A stretch of DNA of 51,428 bases from F23-B02 sp963633225 (GTDB lineage: Bacteria > Bacillota > Clostridia > Oscillospirales > Oscillospiraceae), in assembly GCA_963633225.1 (NCBI GenBank), contig CAVGXR010000035.1:1-51428 (forward strand), given 5' to 3'. The translations under genes were made by a program, and so were the position numbers. This document shows, one piece after another, positions 32,322 to 41,400 of the stretch (its first letter is position 1; each line of letters starts with the position of its first letter). A model generated the notes under the pieces. It was not told the DNA's origin and did no database searches. It saw only the letters and a list, made by a program, of their open reading frames with translations.

Positions 32322-33641
32322 TTAATTTCCTTTCTTTTTCCCACTGGTGTTTTTTCTGTCTTTTATATAAATCCACGTTCCGATCACAGCAAGAAGTATA
32401 ATTATCGAAACGCAGGAAACAGCTACTATGTTTCCGCTGTTTATGACCGAGGCGATCAGGCCGCTGTCCTCATCTTCCTCTGCCTCGTCCCCGGTATCGG
32501 CTGCCTCATCCTCGGACTTGTCGATATCGTAAAACTCATCGACAGCGTCGGCCTCGGGCTCTGCGGTGACCTCCGGCTCTTCCGTGACCTCGGGCTCCTC
32601 GGTCGCCTCGGGCTCTGCGGCGGTGAAGCTGCCCTCGTAAAGGGCGTAGAGATCATTATCTCCGGCGGCTACGCAGCTGCACGTCTGGGTGCTTGCGCTC
32701 AGCGACTTATACTGACTCGAGTGTCTTGTAAGGGCTCTGTCATATGAGGCGTAAACGCCCGCCCAGTCGCCGAGCTCGAAGCTGTCGCCGAAAAATCTTC
32801 CGGCGGTAACGTCTATGAGCTTTGCGCCCGACTGCCCGTCGCGCTCGAGCTGTACCTCGCCCGCAGCGACGGAAAAGCCCGTTATCGCCGCGTCAGCGTC
32901 CGCTGTCCTGCGGTAGGCAAGGTATGTGACCTCGCCGCTGCCGCCGATATCCTTATCTATATAATGATCGCAGCCGAGAGAGGCGGCGCGGTTTACGGCC
33001 TCGGCCTTCGTGCCGCCGCTTACAAGGCACACGTCGGCAACATAGCGCTTTACGCTCGGCGTTCGGTAGGTCAGGAGATATATCTCCCTGTTGTATACGC
33101 CGCTGTCGAGGTTTGCAAGGCTTCCGTCGCTCATGCGCACGGGATCCGAGCCGTCGTTTCGCAGCGACAGAACCTCGTCGGTGCTCGTAAAGCCGGATGC
33201 CGTGTCAAGGGATGTGATCTTCTCCCCCGCCGCAGCGTCGCTTGTGCTGTAAAGGTACAGCGCCGTGCCGCCGGTGCCGTAGTTCAGATTGTATTCCGAC
33301 ACAAGACCGTAGCTGCATCCGTTATAGCTCAGCGTCGAGCTGCGCTGCGTCGAAACAACGAGGCCGGTAATGGCGCTCGAGCCCTTTTTATAGCCCAGAT
33401 ACACCTCGCTTCCGTCCTCGGCGGCAAGGTTCAGCCCCTGAAACAGCACCGTGTAGCCACTGTTTTCAAGCCTTGATCTCCCATCCGTGCCGACCGCGAC
33501 GCTCAGCTCCGATACATAGCTTGTCTTGGCATAGGCGCAGACGCTGAGGCTGCCCGCCGCCGTGAGCACGAGCAGCAGCACGCTGAGAGCTCTTATCGTA
33601 TGTCCGAATATCCTTTTCTTTTTATGCAAGGTCTCCACCAC
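32322..33641 (-). CDS. Single-pass surface protein with beta-repeats, Glu/Pro stalk and TM anchor
   Basis: 439 aa if GTG 33641 is used. The frame opens back to a TTG at 33677 with no ribosome site, and a further GTG lies at 33638, so the start is uncertain. Signal peptide about 15-38 (C-A-Y-A-K). The ectodomain has several AITD-related units: Y-V-S-E-L-S-V ... V-Y-L-G-Y-K-K-G-S-S-A-I-T-G-L; A-L-Y-L-Y-S-T-S-D-A-A-A-G; Y-V-A-D-V-C-L-V-S-G-G-T ... T-Y-L-A-Y-R-R-T-A-D-A-D-A-A-I-T-G-F. Then a stalk of about 50 residues with E-P-E-V-T-E-E repeats and an acidic run, a TM (about 405-427) and the basic tail K-D-R-K-N-T-S-G-K-K-K. It could present the repeat domain above the receptors. Function unknown. 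Confidence 0.78.
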   Translation of the reverse strand: MVETLHKKKRIFGHTIRALSVLLLVLTAAGSLSVCAYAKTSYVSELSVAVGTDGRSRLENSGYTVLFQGLNLAAEDGSEVYLGYKKGSSAITGLVVSTQRSSTLSYNGCSYGLVSEYNLNYGTGGTALYLYSTSDAAAGEKITSLDTASGFTSTDEVLSLRNDGSDPVRMSDGSLANLDSGVYNREIYLLTYRTPSVKRYVADVCLVSGGTKAEAVNRAASLGCDHYIDKDIGGSGEVTYLAYRRTADADAAITGFSVAAGEVQLERDGQSGAKLIDVTAGRFFGDSFELGDWAGVYASYDRALTRHSSQYKSLSASTQTCSCVAAGDNDLYALYEGSFTAAEPEATEEPEVTEEPEVTAEPEADAVDEFYDIDKSEDEAADTGDEAEEDEDSGLIASVINSGNIVAVSCVSIIILLAVIGTWIYIKDRKNTSGKKKGN

Positions 33642-33648
33642 CCTGTTT

Positions 33649-34302
33649 TCAGCCGTTTGCTTTGGCTTTCTTAACAAATTTTTTCAGTACGAAAACATTT
33701 ATGACCATGTATATCGAAACCGGCAGGAAATAGCCGATATAGTTTGCGATTGCCGACTCCGCCTCGACGAGCAGATTGAACACCGAGTGGAACACGACCG
33801 CCAGATTGAAGCTGCACAGCACGCCGCACAGGAAGAGCTTTTTCTTCTTATGCATATAAGGCACGAAGTTTGCAACGAGCATGGTCGTGATGCTGTGCAT
33901 AAGACCAGTGCTGAAGCCTCGTATCATGGCAAAGATGAAATTTGCCGATGACAGGTGCTGCATGAGTATGATGATATTCTCCAGCATTGCAAAGCCAACG
34001 CCTGTAGCAAAGGCCACAGTAGTGACGGATTTTTCGTCGTCGGAGAAAACATAGGCGTAATAGATCACCGGCAGCACCTTGACAAACTCCTCGGTGATGG
34101 GCGTAACATTCGTTGTGAGGTAGAGCATCGTGCTCTTTGTCAGGCGCAGCAGCAGGCCGTTGACCTCGCTGACAAACAGGCACAGGAACATGCCCATCAG
34201 GAGCGCTATGACGATCTTCCGCGACTGCTTCTCTATCGGTATCAGCATCATGCCGAGCGGAACGGCGATGCAGATAAACAGAATGTAGCTCATTGAATCC
34301 AT
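33649..34302 (-). CDS. PrsW-family intramembrane metalloprotease
   Basis: 217 aa, about seven to eight hydrophobic helices. PrsW/CPBP-superfamily motifs are all present: T-P-I-T-E-E-F-V-K (E-E-x-x-K, about 67-75), G-F-A-M-L-E-N (about 102-108), G-L-M-H-S-I-T-T (His about 135), and V-F-H-S-V-F-N (about 170-176), giving the Glu/His metal site in the membrane. Known members cleave anti-sigma factors within the membrane. No sigma or anti-sigma gene is nearby, so the candidate substrates are the single- and three-TM surface proteins that follow (inference). ATG 34302 has AAGGAG 9 bases upstream and overlaps the preceding gene by 13 bases. Confidence 0.85.
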   Translation of the reverse strand: MDSMSYILFICIAVPLGMMLIPIEKQSRKIVIALLMGMFLCLFVSEVNGLLLRLTKSTMLYLTTNVTPITEEFVKVLPVIYYAYVFSDDEKSVTTVAFATGVGFAMLENIIILMQHLSSANFIFAMIRGFSTGLMHSITTMLVANFVPYMHKKKKLFLCGVLCSFNLAVVFHSVFNLLVEAESAIANYIGYFLPVSIYMVINVFVLKKFVKKAKANG

Positions 34303-34958
34303 TTTTTCGTCTCCTTATTAAGAAGCGGAAGAAATACGACGTACATAACGCCGAGCAGCGCCTGAATGATCGCGAACACGGAGCCGCGGAGCGAGGCGCA
34401 GTAAAGCCCGACCTCGGCGAGCGTGAGCAGCTCGAGCGCTATGCACAGGGCGTTGAAAGAGCGCAGCGCCCTTACTATGCCGCCCTCAATATCCGGCATT
34501 ATCAGATGCTTGAGGTTGAAGTATCCTGCAAGAGCCGCAAGCAGCAGCAGGACAGCGCAGGAAATGCGCACATCGAGCTCAAAGCCGTCATAAAGCATCG
34601 TGAGCACCGCAAGCGCCAGCTCCGCCGCCGGAAGGATGAGCGCAAGCAGCCTGTATTTTTTGTATCCCCTGCCGTTTTCATCGAGCAGATGGTCGATAAC
34701 GCCGACGTTCGGAAGGTACAGGAACAGGAAGAACGCGGCAAAGCCGAGAAAGCCGATATTGAAGCCGTCCGGCAGATCGCCGTAGCACAGGAGCGTCACA
34801 ATATAAAAGGCTCGCAGAAATACCTGACAGGCCATCGGGAAGATCATCAGCCGGAAATACAGCGGCTGCTTTCTCCTGTAGCTGGCCGTCAGCCCGTAGA
34901 TCAGACCCGCGCAGGCACAGATAAGCAGATATATGTTTGTCACGGCGGCAAGTTTCAT
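34290..34958 (-). CDS. Multi-pass membrane protein of unknown function, first gene of surface operon
   Basis: 222 aa with seven likely membrane helices and short loops; N-terminus probably outside with R-R-K inside after helix 1, ending N-K-E-T-K-K-W-I-Q. No motif for a known enzyme or transporter seen; the size resembles small sensor or accessory membrane proteins. It overlaps the PrsW-like gene by 13 bases, suggesting the two products act together. Preceded by AAGGAAGGAG and a strong promoter. Confidence 0.75.
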   Translation of the reverse strand: MKLAAVTNIYLLICACAGLIYGLTASYRRKQPLYFRLMIFPMACQVFLRAFYIVTLLCYGDLPDGFNIGFLGFAAFFLFLYLPNVGVIDHLLDENGRGYKKYRLLALILPAAELALAVLTMLYDGFELDVRISCAVLLLLAALAGYFNLKHLIMPDIEGGIVRALRSFNALCIALELLTLAEVGLYCASLRGSVFAIIQALLGVMYVVFLPLLNKETKKWIQ

Positions 34959-35024
34959 CCGGCGCTCCTTCCTTTAAGTCCCTCAAAATCCATTTTAATA
35001 TATATGACATATCTTTGACATTGT

Positions 35025-35053
35025 ATTATACCATCGTGTACAGTTAATGTAAA
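35025..35053 (-). promoter_or_regulatory. Promoter of the nine-gene surface operon
   Basis: On the minus strand: TTTACA (35053-35048), exactly 17 bases, perfect TATAAT (35030-35025). No strong terminator is seen in the gaps between the nine genes it faces (all gaps at most about 35 bases), so it may drive the whole cluster. Confidence 0.8.
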
Positions 35054-35087
35054 GCGTCATATTGCATTTTTTGCTGAATTTTCAGCC

Positions 35088-35116
35088 TTTTCAATATCCT
35101 GCGGCTTTGGTATAAT
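35088..35116 (+). promoter_or_regulatory. Promoter of addB-addA
   Basis: TTTTCA (35088-35093), 17-bp spacer, TATAAT (35111-35116). Divergent from the surface-operon promoter, with about 35 bases between the -35 boxes. Confidence 0.6.
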
Positions 35117-35152
35117 CAGAGGCATAAACATATTGGACAGGGCGGTGGTAGG

Positions 35153-38100
35153 ATGCTGAAAATAATATACGGCGAGGCGGGCACCGGTAAGAGCGCCGCG
35201 CTCATGGATGAGATACGCAGGGGCGCTGACAGCGGCAGGCGGTATATCCTGCTCGTTCCCGAGCAGTACAGTCACGAGGCCGAGCGCGAGCTGTGCGCCG
35301 TGTGCGGCGACGGTCTGTCGCTGTACGCGGAGGTGCTGTCGTTCACGGGTCTTGCGCGTGAGGTCAGCGCCGAGTGCGGCGGCGCGGCGACGGAGTATCT
35401 CGACAAGGGCGGCAGGCTTTTATGCATGGCGCTGGCAGCCGGAGCGCTGTATTCGCGCCTGCACGTTTACGGCGCTGCGCGGCACAAAGCGGAGCTCCAG
35501 ACAATGCTGCTGGGCGCTGTTGACGAGCTTAAAAGCGCCTGCATAACGAGCGAGCAGCTGCTTGCGGCAGCCGAGGGCTGCGAGGCCGCGCTCGGCGATA
35601 AGCTGCACGATCTTGCGCTCATTTTAGAGGCCTACGACGGCGTTGTCGCAAACGGAAAGGCCGACCCCGCCGACCGGCTGAGCGTGCTTGCGCAGCAGAT
35701 AGAGCACTCCTCCATCGGCGCGGATACCTGCGTTTTTGTTGACGGCTTCACCGACTTCACGGCGCAGGAGCGGCGCGTTCTTGAGGCGCTACTGCTTTCG
35801 GGCGCACAGCTTTGCGTGTGCCTGAGCTGCGACAGTCTCGACGGCGGCAGCGAGGTGTTCGCCCTCGGCAGGCTGACGGCCTCGGCGCTGCTGCGCTTTG
35901 CCGCCGAAAACGGCATCGAGACCGCCGCAGAGCGCTGGCAGGGCGAGAGCTCAAAGCGCCGGCCTCTGGCCGATTTTTCTGAAAACATGTTCAGCTGCCG
36001 CGCCGTCGAAAAGAGCAGCTGCGGCGGCTGCATCAGAATATTCCGCGCCTCCGACATGAACGCCGAGTGCGAGCTCGCCGCGTCCGAGGCGCTGCGCCTT
36101 GTGCGCGATACCGGCTGCCGCTGGCGGGACATCGCCGTGTGCGCCAAGGGCTTTGACGACTACCGCCTGCTGCTGGAATCGGCGTTTTCGCGCTACGCCG
36201 CGCCGGTCTACACCGCACGCAGGACCGACATGCTCTCAAAGCCGCTGCCCGCGCTGATCTCGGCGGCGTATGAGATCGTCCTCGGCGGCTGGGAGGCCGA
36301 CGATGTGTTCGAGTATCTGCGCACGGGCTTCGGCGGGCTCAGCATCGACGAGTGCGACGAGCTGGAAAACTACGTTTTCACATGGCAGCTGCACGGCTCG
36401 GCCTGGACGCGGGACGAGCCCTGGGCTATGCACCCCGACGGCTACGGCAGGGAGCTGGATGACAGCGCCCTGAAGCGGCTTGAGCACATAGCTCTGCTGC
36501 GCGAGACGGTCAGAGCGCCGCTGCTGCATTTTGCCAAAAGCGCAGCGGAGGCTGCCGATGCATACGGACAGGCGCAGGCGCTTGCGGGGCTTTTTGATGA
36601 GCTTCGGCTCGCCGAAAAGCTGCAGGCGCGCTCGGAGGAGCTCGAGGCCGCGGGCCGCGCAGCCGACGCAAAGGAGTGCGCCCAGCTCTGGGACATAACC
36701 GTCACGGCGCTCGAGCAGTGCGCAGCCGTGCTCGGCGAGACTCCGGCTGACGCGGAGTATTTCGGCCAGCTTTTCACTCTGGTGCTCTCGCGCTACGATA
36801 TAGGCACGATACCCGTTTCGCTCGACTGCGTTACAGCCGGTGAAATGGACCGTATGCGCCGCCGCAACATAAAGCACCTGATCGTTCTCGGTGCAAGCGA
36901 CGAGCGCATCCCGGGCGCGGAGACGGACAGCGGAGTTTTTTCATCCGACGAGAGGCGGCGGCTGCTTGAAATGGACATCGACCTCGGCGGCACCGGCGAG
37001 AGCGAGCTCTGGCGTGCGTTCTCGGTGGTCTATAGCTGTCTGACCCTGCCCTCGGAGAGCCTGACGTTCAGCTATTGCGTCTGCAATACGGGCGGCGCTG
37101 CGCAGCGTCCGGCCTTCGTTGTGAATCGGGCGAAGGCCATGTTCGATATAAGCACACAGGAGCTTGACCTCGACACGGTGCGGCTCAATGCCCGCGCTCC
37201 GGCGCTGGAGCTTGCGGCCCAGTCGCTCCACGGCGGCAGCAGCATCGCCTCGGGCGCGGCGGAGTTTTTCGCAGAGCACGAGCCGGAAAAGCTCAAAAGC
37301 CTCGAAAACGCCGCAAACCGCAGCCGCGGCAGTCTGTCACGCGCCTCGGTCAGGGCGCTGTACGGCGACAGGCTGCACCTTTCGGCATCGAGAATAGATA
37401 AGTTCGCATCCTGCCGCTTTGCCTATTTCATGCAGTACGCGCTCAAGGCGAAGCCGCGTGAGCCCGCGGGCTTCACAGCGCCCGAGGTGGGCAAGTTCAT
37501 GCACCGTATTCTGGAGCAGGTGACACGCGAGGTCTCGGCCATGGGCGGCTACGGCAGCGTATCCGATGAGACCGTTACCGCGCTGTGCGACAAATACGTT
37601 TCCGAATACATAAAGCGCGAGCTCGACGATTTCCGCGATAAAAGCAAGCGCTTCAGATATCTTTTCCGGCACCTCACGACTCAGGTGCGGCAGATAGTTC
37701 TTGACCTTGCCGACGAGCTGCGCCGCAGCGATTTTACGCCTTTGTCGTTCGAGCTCGACTTCTCGAATACGCCGGAGCTTGAGCCTATCGAGCTCGGCAG
37801 GGGCGAGGACAGGCTCGTTCTGACCGGCATCGCCGACCGCGTTGACGGCTGGCTGCACGACGGAAAGCTCTATCTGCGCATCGTTGATTACAAGACCGGC
37901 TCAAAGAAATTCGTTCTCTCCGACGTACTGTACGGCATGAACCTGCAAATGCTGCTGTACCTGTTCGCGCTGAGCAAAAACGGACAGGCTCTGTACGGCA
38001 GCGAGATAGTTCCCGCCGGAATTTTGTACGTTCCGGCGCGTGACGAAAATGTCAGCGCCGACTTCGATATAAGCGATGCAGAGCTTGAAAAAAAGCGCAG

Positions 38101-38491
38101 TGCCAAGCTCATGCGCAGCGGGCTTATTCTCAACGAGCCTGATGTGCTCGCTGCGATGGAGCACGCCGAGGCGCGCAGGTATATACCCATCAGGTTCAGC
38201 AAGGACGGCGTGCCCTGCGACTCGCTTGCCACGGCAGAGCACTTCGGCGCACTGGCGCGGCACATAGACAAAACGCTGTGCGATATGGCAGCCGAGCTGC
38301 GCAGCGGCAGCATAGCCGCCGACCCCTATTACATCACCCAGCAGGAAAACGCCTGCTTAAACTGCGATTATTTTGATGCCTGCCGCTTCCGCGACGGCGA
38401 AAACGGCGAGAGCATGAGAGCAACGCCCCACCTCCCTGCAACGAGGGTGTGGAGCGTTCTGGAGGGAGGCGAGGATAATGGCGAAGTTTGA
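35153..38491 (+). CDS. addB: ATP-dependent helicase/nuclease subunit B (AddB)
   Basis: 1112 aa, normal AddB length. N-terminal Walker A G-E-A-G-T-G-K-S (7-14) and the AddB hallmark L-V-P-E-Q-Y-S near 40. RecB-type nuclease domain at the C-terminus with I-V-D-Y-K-T-G (Asp912, Lys914) and Q-x-x-x-Y motif (Q-M-L-L-Y-L). The four cysteines of the 4Fe-4S staple are present: C754 (F-A-S-C-R-F-A-Y-F) and C1068, C1071, C1077 (C-L-N-C-D-Y-F-D-A-C). With AddA it resects double-strand breaks for recombination. Overlaps addA by 14 bases. Confidence 0.95.
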   Translation: MLKIIYGEAGTGKSAALMDEIRRGADSGRRYILLVPEQYSHEAERELCAVCGDGLSLYAEVLSFTGLAREVSAECGGAATEYLDKGGRLLCMALAAGALYSRLHVYGAARHKAELQTMLLGAVDELKSACITSEQLLAAAEGCEAALGDKLHDLALILEAYDGVVANGKADPADRLSVLAQQIEHSSIGADTCVFVDGFTDFTAQERRVLEALLLSGAQLCVCLSCDSLDGGSEVFALGRLTASALLRFAAENGIETAAERWQGESSKRRPLADFSENMFSCRAVEKSSCGGCIRIFRASDMNAECELAASEALRLVRDTGCRWRDIAVCAKGFDDYRLLLESAFSRYAAPVYTARRTDMLSKPLPALISAAYEIVLGGWEADDVFEYLRTGFGGLSIDECDELENYVFTWQLHGSAWTRDEPWAMHPDGYGRELDDSALKRLEHIALLRETVRAPLLHFAKSAAEAADAYGQAQALAGLFDELRLAEKLQARSEELEAAGRAADAKECAQLWDITVTALEQCAAVLGETPADAEYFGQLFTLVLSRYDIGTIPVSLDCVTAGEMDRMRRRNIKHLIVLGASDERIPGAETDSGVFSSDERRRLLEMDIDLGGTGESELWRAFSVVYSCLTLPSESLTFSYCVCNTGGAAQRPAFVVNRAKAMFDISTQELDLDTVRLNARAPALELAAQSLHGGSSIASGAAEFFAEHEPEKLKSLENAANRSRGSLSRASVRALYGDRLHLSASRIDKFASCRFAYFMQYALKAKPREPAGFTAPEVGKFMHRILEQVTREVSAMGGYGSVSDETVTALCDKYVSEYIKRELDDFRDKSKRFRYLFRHLTTQVRQIVLDLADELRRSDFTPLSFELDFSNTPELEPIELGRGEDRLVLTGIADRVDGWLHDGKLYLRIVDYKTGSKKFVLSDVLYGMNLQMLLYLFALSKNGQALYGSEIVPAGILYVPARDENVSADFDISDAELEKKRSAKLMRSGLILNEPDVLAAMEHAEARRYIPIRFSKDGVPCDSLATAEHFGALARHIDKTLCDMAAELRSGSIAADPYYITQQENACLNCDYFDACRFRDGENGESMRATPHLPATRVWSVLEGGEDNGEV

Positions 38492-41400
38492 ACCGACAAG
38501 CGCACAGAAGGCCGCGATAGAGGAGGACGGACGAGCCGTGCTCGTCTCGGCGGCAGCGGGAAGCGGAAAGACGAGGGTCCTGACCGAGAGGCTGCTGCGC
38601 CGCATAGAAAGCGACGCGGATATAGACTCCTTCCTGGTCATAACCTTCACCAAGGCCGCCGCCGCGGAGCTCAGGAGCCGCATACTGGACGAGATATCCG
38701 AGCGTCTTGCCGCAGATCCCGACAACCGCCGCCTGCGCCGCCAGAGCGCACTTTGCGCCAAGGCGCAGATCGGAACGATCGACTCCTTCTGCCAGAGCTT
38801 TCTGCGCGAGCACTGCCACGCCGCGCAGCTCTCGCCGGAGTTTCGCGTCATCGAGGAGGACAGAGCCGAGGCCATAAAGCAGCGCGTTATCCAGCGCGTG
38901 CTCGACGACTGCTACGAGGAGCCCGGCGAGGACTTCCGGCTTCTGAGCGACAGCATCTGCATGGGTCAGCGCGACGACAGGCGGCTGGCCGATACGGTGC
39001 TCGAGCTGCACCGCAAAACGCAGAGCCACGCTAGGCCGGAGCTGTGGCTGCGGCAGCAGCTGGATGCGCTGGAGCCGGCAGAGGACGACGCGGGAAGCAC
39101 CGCCTGGGGCGCGGAGCTTCTGAGCGACGTGCGCAACGATGCCCTGTACTGGGCGCAGCAGATGGACGAGGTTTGCCGCCGAGCCGCCGAGGACCCCGTC
39201 ATTTCGGTAAAATACGGCCCCAGCTTCGAGGAAACGGCGCTTTCCCTGCGCGAATTTGCGCGTGCCTGCCCGCTCGGCTGGGACAGGGCGCGTCAGGCGC
39301 TGCCGATAAGCTATCCCAAGCTTGGCCGCGTCGTCAATCCGCCCGACGAGGCGCTTCGGAAAAGCACGAAGGCCGTGCGCGACCTGTGCAAGAAAAGCAG
39401 CGAGAGATATGTAAAGCTGCTGTCGGCCAATAGCGAAAGACTGCTTGACGATATGCGCCGGACAGCACCGGCCATGAGAGCGCTAATAGAGCTCACCCTG
39501 CGCTTTGACATGGCCTATGCCGCCGAAAAGCGCCGCAGAGCCGAGGTCGATTTTGCAGACCTTGAGCACCTGACGGCGCAGCTTCTGACAAATGAGGACG
39601 GCAGCCCCACGCAGCTTGCGCGGGAGACCTCGCAGCGCTTCTGTGAGATAATGGTTGACGAATATCAGGACGTAAACCGCGTGCAGGACGATATATTCCG
39701 CGCCCTGTCGAAAAACGGCGAAAACCTGTTCATGGTCGGCGACGTGAAGCAGTCGATCTACCGCTTCCGCCTTGCCGATCCCCTGATATTCACCGAGAAA
39801 TACGAAAGCTATGCGTCTGTGGCGGATGCGAAGGACGGCGAGCCCGTGAAGATTATGCTTCAGGAAAACTTCCGCTCGCGTCAGGAGGTCATTGACGGCA
39901 TAAACGGCGTTTTCGCTGCCTGTATGTCCAAAAAGCTCGGCGATGTCGATTACGACGAAAACGCCATGCTGCGCTGCGGCGGCGTTTACGGCGGCGAAGG
40001 CACCGTGCCCGAGCTCGTGCTCATAGACACAGAGAGCGACGACGACGATCTGCGCGATAAGAGCGAAAAGGAGGCCGCCTATGTCGCCGAAAGGATACTC
40101 GGGCTCATGCGCTCGGGCATGACGGTGTCAGGCCGCGCCCTCGGCTACGGTGACATTGCGCTCCTGATGCGCTCGGCAAACTCCGTGGGCGAGATATACC
40201 GCCGCGAGCTGATACTGCGCGGCATTCCCGTTGCCGCCGGTCAGGGCGGAAGCTTTTTCGCCTCGATGGAGATTGCGTCCCTGATGAGCCTGCTTGCCGT
40301 CATCGACAACCCGCATCAGGACGTTGCCCTCATTGCCGTTCTGCGCTCGAGCGCCTTCGGCTTTTCCGCCGATGAGCTGACGGAGATACGCCTGTGCGAC
40401 CGCAGCGGCGATTTTTACACGGCGCTTCAGAAGGCCGCGGAGGAAAACGAAAAATGCGCTGCCTTCCTCGAAACGCTGGGCAGGCTGCGCACACGCGCAG
40501 GCGATACGCCGGTTGACGAGCTGCTGCTGTTTATCTACAACGAGCTTGAGCTCATGGCGCTTTGCGCCGCGATGCAGGACGCGCCGCAGAGGTGTGCGAA
40601 CCTGCGCATGATGCTGGAGCTTTCAAAGCGCTTTGCCGCCGGAGGCTTCCACGGGCTGCATCGCTTCTGCCGCTGGCTCAGGCAGCTTGCCGAGCGCGGC
40701 GGCGATACGGGCGCTGCATCCTCAGAGGGCGCGGTGAAGATAATGACCATCCACAAGTCTAAGGGTCTGGAGTTTCCGGTCGTGTTCCTGTGCGATGCCT
40801 CGCGCAGATTTAACTCCTCCGACCTCAAGGCGACGGTGCTGATACACCCCGAGCTCGGCCTCGGCTCGAAGGTCTGCGATCTCCGGCGCAGGCTCGAATA
40901 CCCCGGCCTTGCGCGAATTGCGATAAAGCAGCGGCTGAAGCGCGAGATGCTGTCGGAGGAAATGCGCCTTCTGTACGTTGCGCTCACACGCGCAAGAGAG
41001 CGGCTCATCATAACGGCTGCGATGAAGGAGCCGCAGAAGCGTGTGGATACGCTGGAGCTGCAATGCACCCGCCCCATGTCGCCCGAGATCCTCATGTCGG
41101 CGCAGTGCATGGCCGACTGGATGATCTGTGCGCAGCTCTGCGCGGGAGAGGATAAGCTTAAACTCACGCTGGTCTCGGCGGAGGAGGCCGCCGCGGTGCA
41201 GCAGCAGGAGGTCGAGCCCGAAAGGCCGTGCGCGGACGCGCAGGCAGTCGAAGCGCTGCGGCGGAACCTTGCATTTTCGTATCCGCACGAGGCGGCATCG
41301 CACCTGCCCTCAAAGCTCACGGCGACGGAGCTCAAGCATCTGGAGGAGCCCGACGAGGAGGCTGCGAGCCTTGCCCCGAGGCTCAGGCCGCGCTTCCGCA

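Noticed and set aside
32640..32740. CRISPR-like or LPXTG features in the surface genes
   Set aside because: No spaced direct repeats and no LPXTG motif; anchors are TM helices with lysine-rich tails.
33677..33679. TTG 33677 as the start of the stalked surface protein
   Set aside because: No ribosome site, and it would lie inside the PrsW-like gene; GTG 33641 or 33638 directly after that gene's stop is more likely.
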